NCBI GenBank assembly: GCA_947172415.1
Contig: OX359198.1
Coordinates: forward strand, 6,107,401-6,171,400
Direction: 5' to 3'
DNA: 64,000 nucleotides
DNA from: Chondrosia reniformis
Lineage: Eukaryota; Porifera; Demospongiae; Chondrillida; Chondrillidae
This document shows positions 35,401 through 46,600 of this stretch, in pieces. Below the pieces are notes generated by a model that worked only from the letters and a program-made list of their open reading frames with translations, was not told where the DNA came from and searched no databases. A program made the position numbers and the translations under genes. Numbering within the stretch: position 1 is the stretch's first letter; the number at the start of each line of letters is the position of its first letter.

Positions 35401-38400
35401 CTTTGTTCTGTAAATTGTTTGTAGAAATTTGTTCCAGGCAGCTGAGGAGGAGCAGAAGACAATGGGAGAGAACAGTTCCTTGCACATTATCATTTTTGAT
35501 GAGATTGATGCTATATGCAAGCAGAGAGGGACAATGGTAAGAATAAAAGTGGGAGTGGTCAGTGGGAGGAGCTAGTGGGAGTGGTCAATGGGAAGAGCTA
35601 GTGGGAGTGGTCAATGGGAAGAGCTAGTGGGAGTGGTCAATGGGAGGAGCTAGTGGGAGTGGTCAATGGGAAGAGCTAGTGGGAGTGGTCAATGGGAGGG
35701 GCTAGTGGGAGTGGTCAATGGGAGGGGCTAGTGGGAGTGGTTACACTGTCAATGTACTATTGTTAGTATCTATGTACTAAGCAAACATATCTTATTGGTT
35801 TGCAAGAATATGTCATTCCTATTCCTCAGACCAGTGGCACTGCTGTCCACGACACTGTGGTAAATCAGCTGCTGGCCAAGGTAGATGGAATTAACCAACT
35901 CAATAACATACTCCTCATAGGTGAGGTGAATGTGTTACCATATGACTGTAGGTAATGTTTGTACGTATGTCACTGTAGACCTAGTGCAGTAACCATTGAA
36001 ATACTATATACAGCCAATAGAGTACCACATACGTATGTGCATATTCTAACTATTAATGCCTCACAGTGTGTATATATTTGGATTCCTTTATGTGTGACTG
36101 ACCAGGAATGACCAACCGGCTAGACCTGATTGATGAGGCACTTCTGAGACCTGGTCGACTTGAGATACAGATGGAGATTGGTCTGCCAAATGAGAAGGGA
36201 AGACTGGAAATACTAGACATCCACACTGCTGTCATGAGGAAGAACAACAGACTATCAAAAGATGTCAGTTTGGAGACCATGGCCAAAAGAACAAAAAACT
36301 TCAGTGGAGCTGAACTAGAAGGTCTTGTTAGAGCAGCGCAAGCAACAGCCATGAACAAGCTGATCAAGGTTTATGATGCACCATTACCAATAACAGCATG
36401 TGTCTGAGAGAAGTACGTATGTAATAATGTAAACTTTTTAGATTGGGCAAATATGCATGTACAAGCTTTATATTTACTGTATTGTATATTCCTGCTTGAT
36501 AGCTGTTTCATTATTATTCATTGTTGTATAAGTAGCTAATTGGTGACTAAATTTTGACCTCCTTCCCTCATAGGCGGATAGTGTGGAAGTCAATACAAAA
36601 GATGCAGAAAATGTTATTGTCACAAACGAGGAATTTGAGCATGCATTGACATATGACATTAAGCCAGTAAGATCGAGTGAATACACACCAACGCCTTACT
36701 ATGTTGACACACTCTTTGATTGGGATGGAAAGAGGTTGTATGGTATAAAACATTTGTAATTTCCCCGCAGATGGTAGAAACTCACAATTTGATTCCCATC
36801 TGTCAAGGGTTAATTTATCAAATATGACTATGAGTGTTAGTGTCAGCTGATCTCATGTGAAACTTTGTGCTCCAAGGAGTGGTTGACTGCTAATTGTATT
36901 CTGTTGTATAGACCTTTGGTATCAGCGAGGAGCAGTTAGGGGTATATGTCAAGAATGGTATCATTGAGTGGGACGAGAGAATTGCTGAAATAATTGATGA
37001 TGGACAGAGAGCCGCCCTCCAGACAATGCATGGCGAAAGGACTCAGTTGGTTTCCCTCCTCCTTCACGGTATTCCCGGGGCTGGCAAGACGGCTCTTGCA
37101 GCGGAGATAGCTCAGCAGTCGGGTATCCCTTTCATCAAAGTGTGCAGTCCAGTCAACATGATTGGATACAGTGAAAGTGCCAAGTGTAGCACTATCAATA
37201 AGGTGTGTAAATATGTAAAGTTGTGTGTTCATATCAAGTGGGTGTGGCAGCTATCAGTTCTGTACATGATAGCAGTTCCTTAGTTTGTTATTATGACTCT
37301 TGTTCAGTATGACCTATTGGTAGGTAGTAATATAGTCCTCTTTTCTTCTGTATACATGCCTGCATATCAATAGTTGTGGTTGTCATGTTATCTGTATGTA
37401 GATGTTTAATGATGCCTACAAGTCTGAGATGAGCTGTATTATTGTGGATGACATTGAACGACTCCTCGGTGAGGATTTTTGAAGATGACTTTTCCTAATT
37501 GCTTGTAACATCATCTGTTTATGTACTCTTACAAATTGAACTCTTTTTTGTTGCTATAGACTATGTCAAGATTGGCCCCAAATTCTCCAATGGTGTTCTG
37601 CAGACACTTTTAGTCTTATTACGTAATCCTCCAACTAAAGACCACCGTCTTCTGGTCATTGGAACCACAAGTGCCAAGAGTCAGCTAGCAGAATTTGGTC
37701 TACTGGAATCTTTTCAGACTGTGATTGAAGTGCCCCCTATTACAACTAAGCAGCAAGCCCTCAAAGTGGCCCAAGAAATTGTTAGTCAATCTGTTCCCCA
37801 ATTTAGATAAAATACATTATGTGACTCTCTACTTCTAAAGGGCCTGGTAACTGAAGCAAATGATGTCCAACTTTTGGAAAAGAAACTGTTTCCCAAGTAA
37901 ATACATATGCGGGCACATTTGTTTCTACTTTGTACGTATATACATATAGTTGAGCTCCAACTGAGTACGTATTATGAATATACATTGGGTCCTAGAAAAT
38001 ATTTAGTCTGATTCATGCTACGTGTTATATAAACCAGATTACCAGGGTCACTGATGACGGGTGGAATTCCCAGAAACAGCAGTCTATCGTAGTAGAGAAG
38101 TAGAAGGAGAAGATTCTTGTATCCTCATCCAAAGCTCTCACTAGGTTTAGTTCCCTATAGGCCTTAAAGTAGATGTAGCATGTTGAATTGATTATTCATA
38201 CATGTATAGTATACATAATGTTAGCTAGTTGTCATATTTGTTACTGGTATTTGGCTATATTGAATGCGTTCTTTCTCTTCTCTAGGTGTAAAGTTGGAAT
38301 TAAAAAGTTTATAGGATTGGCTGATTTTGCTAAACAAGCTGGAACTAGGGAAGCTGTTATTGAAACATTTGCTCTCACAATGGCCGCCTCCACGGAGCAA

Positions 38401-38412
38401 GACTTAGCGTAA
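32493..38412 (+). CDS. NSF: N-ethylmaleimide-sensitive factor (vesicle-fusing ATPase), 16 exons
   Basis: NSF is the hexameric AAA+ ATPase that disassembles SNARE complexes with SNAP adaptors. Sixteen exons, all in phase, give 750 aa (human 744): 32493-32593, 32700-32851, 33011-33086, 33176-33324, 33558-33664, 33852-34035, 35029-35191, 35425-35536, 35830-35920, 36106-36368, 36574-36666, 36912-37202, 37402-37468, 37560-37780, 37841-37896, 38286-38412. N-domain: LTNCAIVY and PYDTDKM. D1: Walker A GPPGTGKT (35070), Walker [16 protein letters not shown], then [17 protein letters not shown] and [16 protein letters not shown]2: Walker A GIPGAGKT (37075) and the NSF-type Walker B variant [13 protein letters not shown]. 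All the usual D1 catalytic residues look intact. The donor after exon 14 (GTTAGT) is the weakest joint. Introns hold a 26-bp minisatellite and two dispersed repeats. Confidence 0.96.
34036..35028 (+). other. NSF intron 6 (about 1 kb)
   Basis: The largest NSF intron. It contains a short inverted repeat around 34116-34160 (CTAGACCCTATTTCT... mirrored by AGAAATAGGGTCTAG), TACGTACGTA runs near 34563, and dispersed-repeat copy 4. No embedded gene is seen. Confidence 0.6.
34690..34905 (-). repeat. Dispersed ~200-bp repeat, copy 4
   Basis: Minus-oriented, best preserved with copy 1 over about 200 bp: CTATGCCTATTCTGTAATAA, AAGCCTATAGGAACTAAACC, CTGTTTCTGGGAATTCCACC, TTTCTTGATCTTTTGCGAAT. Located in NSF intron 6. 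Confidence 0.8.
35551..35739 (+). repeat. 26-bp minisatellite in NSF intron 8
   Basis: About seven units of GGGAGTGGTCAATGGGAAGA followed by GCTAGT (26 bp), with A/G variation in the AAGAG/GGAGG/GGGGG segment. It is G-rich on the sense strand and lies 15 bp after the exon 8 donor. Confidence 0.9.
38035..38180 (+). repeat. Dispersed ~200-bp repeat, copy 5
   Basis: Plus-oriented copy in the last NSF intron: TTACCAGGGTCACTGATGAC, GGGTGGAATTCCCAGAAACA, TTGTATCCTCATCCAAAGCT, TAGTTCCCTATAGGCCTTAA. Confidence 0.8.
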
Positions 38413-38521
38413 AGTTCCGACAGGTGCTCAAGGGCCACCAATCGGCCGCAGTTTGCTATCTCGGTGTACATAACATTACTTTTACTAATGACTTAATCTA
38501 GTGCAATGAGTGATTTAATTA

Positions 38522-38532
38522 GGGAAATTCCC
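38522..38532 (+). promoter_or_regulatory. kB-like motif in front of MITD1
   Basis: GGGAAATTCCC, an exact NF-kB type site, lies 14 bp upstream of the MITD1 ATG in the 134-bp NSF-MITD1 gap. Sponges have NF-kB. At this distance from the ATG it may be transcribed, so function is uncertain. Confidence 0.35.
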
Positions 38533-38546
38533 AATTTGTATACAAA

Positions 38547-40146
38547 ATGGCTTCCATGCCCGATACAGCGAAAGATCTTTTGACGCGAGCTGTGCAATTA
38601 GATTCGGCACAGCGCTACTCCGAAGCTCTCATATGCTACGAGGAGGCAATACAGATTCTCATTAAAGTCATACCACGTAGGATTGAACGGATTATCCATT
38701 AAACTTACGTGTGATTTTATCGAAGGCTGTTTTTCCATAGTATTGTCTATTTTCTGTATGATGTGTAGATTGTAAGAGCGATTTAGCTAAGAAAGAATTA
38801 AGAACTAAAGTTGAAGGATATCTCGAAAGAGCTGAAAAGATAAAACCTCTTTTAAAACAGCAAAGAGAAGGTAGCCATACTACTTATCTAAACACTACTT
38901 CTTAGAAACAGTAGGTCACCTTAGTTAATCATTTGAGAAATTAGGATTCCTAGTGATATTAAGCGAGCTAAACCTTGAGGCTTCAAGTTGTATGTTAATG
39001 TTTTATTATGATTCATTTTTGTATCTTATATATATATACAGGCTCCTTGGAACGAGTTCAGTGTATACAGATTAAGGAGGGTAGTAAGGGAAATAGTTAT
39101 CAATCTGTGTTTGACAAGTATCTGGATGGTAATGTCACCGAGGTGGAAGTGTTGGATCCCTACATCAGGGTCAAACATCAGGTAAAGTAGGCAAACAGCG
39201 TACAGTTGGATAACCACTTTAGCAGCTGTTGCATATTATTTTTAAATTAAAGATTTAACAGAGTGTTCTTTGTTCCCTCGTTGTGTTTAGTAACGGATGG
39301 ACCTACTTTATTTATCCTTCCAAACAATTTGTTTACTTCCTTGTTGTGTTTAGTAACAGATGGACCTACTTTATTTATCCTTCCAAACAATTTGTTTATA
39401 TACGTACATGTACTTTCTTTCATATTCTACTTTCATGTTTAATGATAGGTACACAATTTTGTGAGATTCTGTGAATTACTAGTCAAATCTTGTAAAAGGT
39501 TACAAAAAGTTCACTTAACAACTGGAGAATCTGATGTCAGTGTGTATGGTATTACTACATATCTAATACTTTTGTGGTCCTATATCTGAATGCTTTAAGT
39601 GTTGGTGGTGGAGTCAGTAGAAGAAGACCTTTCAATATTATAGGCTTCTCAAATGTCGTCTCTAAATATGCTTCAAAAGAGTTTATCTAAAGACTGTAAT
39701 GTTGAGTTGACAATTGAGTATTCCGGTACACTTCATGATAGAGAAATCAGGTCAGTAGCACAGAACAGACGTCATGAGGTTGTCACATGCTGTAAATGTA
39801 TGAGTAAACATGTACACAAATTACTCACTGTGTTATACATATGTAGATGGTAGAAGTTTAAATTGCTACTTTCAATTGTTGTATTAATTGGTTTTCTGTC
39901 TCTGTTGATTGGCAGGATTAACAATGGCTGGATTATTAAGATTGGTAGAGGCCTTGACTACTTCAAGAAACCAGAGGTATGCCCGGCTGCTTGTATGATT
40001 TCATGTACGTATGCCTTGGGTTACACTTTACCTTTGCTCTATCTGTATAGAATCCATTTTCAATTGGATTTAGTGATCTTGATCTTCGTGCTTGTCTTGA
40101 AACTAGCATTGAAATATTTCACAGATTAAACACAGTTAAAACATAA
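38547..40146 (+). CDS. MITD1: MIT domain-containing protein 1, 7 exons
   Basis: MITD1 binds ESCRT-III at the midbody and helps cytokinetic abscission. Exons 38547-38676, 38769-38870, 39042-39181, 39449-39541, 39644-39750, 39916-39976 and 40051-40146 are in phase and give 242 aa (human 249). Residues ~5-80 are the MIT three-helix domain ([33 protein letters not shown]). Residues ~95-242 are the phospholipase D-like C-terminal domain: [54 protein letters not shown] and the [18 protein letters not shown] end. It starts 134 bp after the NSF stop on the same strand and converges on the giant repeat gene. Exon 4 ends at AGT|GTGTAT, since a donor seven bases later would break phase. Confidence 0.95.
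39273..39398 (+). repeat. 63-bp tandem duplication in MITD1 intron 3
   Basis: Two near-identical 63-bp copies (TTGTGTTTAGTAAC, TGGACCTACTTTATTTATCC, CAAACAATTTG). Differences are limited to an A/G and a small indel. Confidence 0.9.
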
Positions 40147-40699
40147 ATATTTTGATTATAGTATATACATGTATATATTTTATCATTGTACAATTTTTTA
40201 TATATATACAGTGAATATTGTAATATCATTCTTAAGTAGTTACAGTAGAAATCTTATCAATTCAAAGAGAGATTGATTATATATTATTATTATTATTATT
40301 ATTAAAGTGCACACGTGCAAAACAAAAAAAACAGCACTAGGGTATATACAGACCCAATAAGGCACTGTCAAATATACATAAATATATACAATAATATTGT
40401 GTTAGCCAACCTACGTATATAGCATTATGTATGGTCATGTATTCCAATTGGTGATATGATGACTTTATATATTCCACCATAATGAGATTGGTATACTAAT
40501 CCTTCATGTTATTAGTCATGCAATCCGACAAAATGAAATGATTATTTATTAATAATGTTAATCAGCTATAATTACAATAAAGACTACTGTTTAATGTGAA
40601 TGTTTAGTTTAGTTTTACAACTATCTTATTAATGTGTGTGCTATATATTAAGTATATATAAGTGTATATCAATAAGTAGAAATGTAGGGAATAGTAAAG
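40147..40699. other. Convergent 3' flank of MITD1 and giant gene
   Basis: AT-rich, with no gene. AATAAA on the plus strand at 40576-40581 could serve MITD1. AATAAA on the minus strand at 40545-40550 could serve the giant gene. If both are used, the two 3' untranslated regions overlap by a few tens of bases. An ATT microsatellite lies at about 40281-40303. Confidence 0.5.
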
Positions 40700-43600
40700 T
40701 TAGTTTCCGGTGAGAGTGTAGTTGGTTGTAGCGTTGATTCTTTCTGCATCTTGGAAAATTAATTTCTCAACATCCAAGGTTGTTGTGTTGACTGTTTCAG
40801 TAAATTTCAAAGTTAGCTGTCCAGTGTTCAGGTCAAGATCAAAGCTCTGAAGTTCTGGCTTGGTGCTATCAGGGATGTAAGCTGACACAGGGATAGCTGA
40901 GTCCTGCTCAACAGGTATTAGTGGGTTAGTTGAGGTGTCTTGAGCTGCACTGCTGCTAAAATACAGGAATGCAGTAGAATTGTCAATGGCCAGAAGTGGT
41001 CTTCGCTTTATTTCATTTAAGTCATCAACAGTCAAAGTAATGTTTACAGATGTTTCTGAAATTTGAGTAACAATGGCAGATTTCAGTGTGTAGAATGCAG
41101 TTGTGGTACTTTGATTACCGCCATTCTGAAGTGTTATTTGATCTGGCATCACATCGGCAGCATAAATGGTTTCAGTAAAGGTCAAGATCAGAGAACCTTC
41201 ATTCATGTCTAAATCAAAACCTACAACCTCCGGTAGTGTGGCATCAACTTGGATCTCATAAACTGGTTCCGCTAGTGTGGAATTCAATGGATTTCCATTG
41301 TTATCCAAGACTGTGCCAGATTCAATACTGATAAATGTAGAATTTAAATCGTCAGCTAGTCCACTATCAAATAATTTGATGGTATTCAGATCATCTTCAG
41401 TTAGGTTGATATACAGTACAGACCTCTCAATTTGATCTACATCACCACCAGTTAGGGGAATGACACTTGAGGCATTGACTGGATCACTCAGCAAAGTGAT
41501 GCCAGTAATTTCTAGTGAGGAGCTGTTGACTGCTTCAGTAAAGTTTAGTATCAACTGTCCACTGTTGAGGTCTAAAGAGAATGATCTGAGTGCTGGGGAT
41601 GTGACATCAGAAAGATATAGACTAGCAGGCAATGGATTAATTGGTTCTCTTGGAATAACAGGATTGGCATTTGTGTCTGTCACTGCAGTTGGATCAAAAG
41701 TCAGGTAAGTTGAAATCAGATCCACTCCTAGGGAAAGTATGAGCTTAATATCATTAAGGTCATCTTCAGTGAGCTGAATTACCATCACTGGGTCATCTGG
41801 TGTTGTGACAGAACCACCAGTTAGCATTAAAGTTATGGTTGTGTTTAATAGAGTTGATGTTTGTTGAAGAGCAAACGATGTAAAGTTTACAGAAGAGACT
41901 AACACAGTTTCAGAGAATGTCAAGATTAGCTGACCTCTATCCAAGTCAAATGTAAAGTTGTTCAAGACTGGATTTCTTATATCTGGAACAAGAACAGATG
42001 CATTAATGCCATCTGATGCTTCAATTGGTACCACTCTGTTACCAGCTACGTCAGCAAGGAGATATTGAGAAAACTCAACAAATGTGTTTGAAGTGTTAGT
42101 AGCAAGGTCTAGTCTCTTCTTCAACTCATTCAGATCATACCGACTCAATCTTACAATAATCTCTGGATCATAGGTCATGTCAGCTGTGCTATCAGAGCTT
42201 AGCATATACGATGTTGACTCATTTTCTGGTAAGCTAAATAGAGATAGGGCTGTAACATTCACTGACATGCCATTGACTGTCTCAGTGAATGAGAGGAGAA
42301 GTAATTCCTGTTGATAGTCCAATATAAATGATCTGAGGAGAGGGCGTGTCCTATCCAGTAGGAGGGTGTTGACTGGAATGATGTCGCTGCTAAGAACTGG
42401 AGTGCCACTCTGATCACTTACTGTTGCATTGGAGATGTACAACCATGTGGTTGTGTTGTCTAACCCAATCAGATGAGCTTTAATTTCATTCAAATCAGAC
42501 TCAGTAAGTTGAATTCTGATAACGGTGTCATCAATCATTGACAATAGAGTACCATTGGTAAGCACATATGTGGAATTATCATTGATAGGCATTCGTTCTG
42601 AGAGCAATCCAACTCCAGTAACATCAACTGTGCGATAGTCTACAGTTTCTGAAAACTCTAGAGTCAAGATTCCAATATTCATGTCAAGGTCAAAGCTAAC
42701 AAGTGAAGGCCTAGTCGTGTCCTCAAAGAATCTGTTCACAGGCTCATGCCTGATGGGGTTCAGTGGCTGGCCATTCATGTCAGCAATGAAGGAACCTTCA
42801 AGGGAGATGAAGCTGTCAGATTCATTAGTGAAGAGACTAGCATTCTGCTTAATGATATTGAGATCATTTTCAAGGATATGAAGTCTGATTTGTGCCCCGT
42901 TTGTGCTGTTACTGAACACATTACTGAGTTGGAAAGTAACCGTACCATTTGGACCATTGGTGAGTGTCAGGCTGGTGAATTGCAGTGTTGAAACATCAAC
43001 CACTTCATCAAAATCAAGTGTTATGATACCTCTATTCAAGTCAAAGGACCAAAACTCCAAGCTTGGGGATACAAGATCCTCCACAAATCCACCAGCTGCC
43101 ACAGTCTGAGGTTCATTTCCATTGGGTACTGCAGCAGTATCCACAAAGGCATCAGATGTCAAAGTAATGTAGGTGTTGTCAAGGGAGGTGGCCAATTCTG
43201 GATTGACCTTCAAGCGATTCAAGTCCCTTCTACCAAGAGAAACTACCACAAGGACAGTGCACTGGTCCATTTGCACTGATAATGTGCAATTAGGTTGACT
43301 TACGTTGGAAGAGCTTGTAAGGGATACTGCATTGGAGGTGTCATTGGAGACTGAATGGATGGCGATCCTCTCCAAAATAACATCTTCTGGTAGGTAAGAA
43401 ACTGTCTCATTAAATATCAAAATGAGTTCATTAGAAGTTAAATCCAATGTGAAGTTCAACAATTCTGGTGAGTTGCTGTCTGGTATAAAGGTACTGGCAA
43501 TAAGAGCCATTTCTGGTGGTATCACAGTCAGATTGCGATCAGTCAAATCTTGAACACCAAACCACTCAGCAGTAATGAAAGTGTTGCTCATTAGAGTAGC

Positions 43601-46600
43601 CAGGTCTCTCACTGCCTTGATGGTGTTAAGGTTATCATCAGTCAGCTGAAGGGTGATGTATGGAGTATCATCCATGTTCAGTACATCACCTTGCTCAATG
43701 GGAACCATGAATGCTGTTGCTGACTGCTCTGAGAGAAGAGTGAACGCAGTTGAATCAAAAGTGGCAGAGTTGATGGCCTCAGTGAAGGTAAACACCAAAG
43801 TGCCTATGTTCATATCTAGTGAGAAAGCCTCAAGTTCAGGTGACGTGTCATCACCAATGACTTCAGTGGCTTGGACTGTGGTTCCGTTGTTATCTGCATT
43901 GGGATGGCTGAAAAGGTCTTCAACTGCACCTTCTCTGAATATCAGGTATGTGTTGCTGATAGATGTTGCAAGATTTCTCAAGGCTTTTAGGGAGTTGGTA
44001 TCCTGCCAAGACAGAGTGAACCTGAAACTTCTCTGAAGACGTGAAGGATCATACGAGCCATTGCTTAGGGCAAGCATCTCTGTGGAATTGTCAATATGTG
44101 GAGCATTGTGGAACTCTATCAGGGTCACATTAAGAGTCGAAAGGTCAACATTTTCACTAAACAATGCATCCAAGTATGCCTCGGTTCCGTTGATTGAGAA
44201 ATTGAATGCTTCTAGAACAGGTCTGGAGACATCGGGAATGTATTCACTGGGTTGATAAGCAATGTCAGCTCTGACTTGCATGGTGTTTAGATTGCCAGCC
44301 ATGTCTGAAAATACTTCAGCAGAATGGGTGAGATAGGTTGAATTTTCATCTCTAAAGTAACCATTAACATAGGATTCAACTCTAATTTCATCAAATCTGT
44401 CTTCAGTCAGTTCAATGGTTAAGATGTACCAATCCTCTGCCGGATTAACACTAGCAGAACCTCCTATGTCAAATTCAACACATTCACTATTAACTGGCAC
44501 TTGGCATAGCTCAAAGTCAGTAGAACTTAGTTGGATGGAGGAGTGGGCAACTGCTTCTGAGAAGGTTATAATGAGCACACCCCTGTTCATGTCAAATGTG
44601 AAGGCAGTAATGGTTGGTGGGGTGCCGTCAGGAGTGAAACCACCTGATTCTACAGGCTGTGCAACAATCTAAAGGAATAAACAATACACATAATCACAAA
44701 ACCTCAAAATGTTACAAAGACAGAGATGGTAAAATTAAATCCAAACTTTAGTTATGTATATTAACTTACTTCAGATGATGGATTGAAGTTCATGTCCAAA
44801 AGGGCTCCACTCTGCAACACAATGAATGTGTTATTTTCTCTGGTAGCAAGGTTGACACGGGTCTGTATCTCCACCACATCAAGGAATGCCAATTCTATGG
44901 AGACTACTCTACCGTCTTCAGGTGTCACTGTTCCATTTGTTAAAGTAAAGATGTCACTCTCCGTCAAACCACTGCTGTTGTCACTTGCTTGTAGAGTGAT
45001 GTTTGAAAGAACAACAGACGATGAACGCACTGGCTCATCAAAGGTTAAGGTTAGGAGATACATACTGTTCAAATCTAAGGTGTATGATAGTAATTGAGGA
45101 TCGGTTTCATCAGACTCAAAGATGGTCACTGGAAGTCCTTCATTCAGAGAAACATTCAGGAGTTCTAGTTCCAGTCCACTAAAGTCATTGACACCGGAGG
45201 AATTCCATCTGAGGAAGGTGTTGTTCTGATCCATTGCCAATCCTTCCATAAGCTTGATTGCATCTAGGTCCTCAGATGATAGAGTTAGATTCACTTCAGT
45301 AGCAAATCTAGAAGACACAGAATCATCTTCTACAGTAAATCTGTATTGAAGGTCAGGATCAGTAGCACTGCTTTGCAGCCAAAACTCAGTAATGTCTACC
45401 ATTCTCACAGCTTCAGAGAAGCTCAATGTTAGTAGACCTTCATCCATATCTAAATTGAATCCAGTCACCTCAGGAGGCGTTGTATCTGCTATGTAGATCA
45501 GATCTGTGGTGTCACTGATGGATGGAACAAGCTGGTTACCATTGGTATCTGTCAGGGTTTCATTACTAACAGAAATGAATGAGGTGTCCATTGAAACAAA
45601 CAGAAAGTCATCCTGCTTGATCAGATTCACATCATCTTCTGTGAGATTGAGTTGAATGGTAGTAAACCCAAGGGATATGAAATTCCCTCCAGAAGGTGAA
45701 AAGCCACTTAGAGAGTTGGGATCGTTCAAGAATACAAGTGTTGTTGGCTCAAAGGTGGAGTTGTCAATAGTTTCAGAGAATTGTAGTGTAACCAGCCCTT
45801 CATTCATATCAATGGTAACATTCCTCAACTGAGGGGACGTTCCATCGGGGACATAGGTTGAAGCTTGAAGTGGTACATCCATGGCTTCAACTGGGTTTCC
45901 AGACATGTCAAGTATGGCATCGTCTTCCAGGAAAAGGTATGTGGTTACATTGCTAACAGCCAACTGGAGGTCAGCCTTTATGGCATTTAGATCTTCATCT
46001 CCCAAGGTGAGGTTAAAGACTCTTGCATCACTACTAAAGGTCTGGCTGCTGACTGTAAGCATATAGTTGGATAGGGAAGAGTTGGAGTCAGAGAATAGTG
46101 TGAATTGAGTAATATTTAGGGAGCTAGTGTTGACTGCCTCACTGAATGTGAGCTGAATCATTCCAAGATTCAAATCAAACACGAAAGAAATCAGTTCTGG
46201 TGCCATAATATCAGGTGTGAAAGAATCTGCCATGATAGTCGTATTCTGGATACCAACACTACTCATGTCTAGGACAGCATTCGTCAAAAGAGAAATAAAT
46301 GTCGTATTGCTGTCCAAAGCCAGGGCAGTCCTGATCCTAATGCTATCTAAGTCATCTTGACTGACAGTGAGAAACACAGTAGTGCTGAAGTTCTCAGATG
46401 ATGAACTGGTTGATAGTATTACTTCCTGCCCATCCAAGTTGGTTACTATGGTGAGGACCACATCAAATGATGATGCATTGACTGTTTCATCAAATGTAAG
46501 GCTGATTGTTCCACTGTTCAGATCAAAATCAAAGATTTGTAAAATGGGTGGACTTGTATCACTCGTATAGTTTCTGGCTTGCAGGGCCATTACGGATGGA

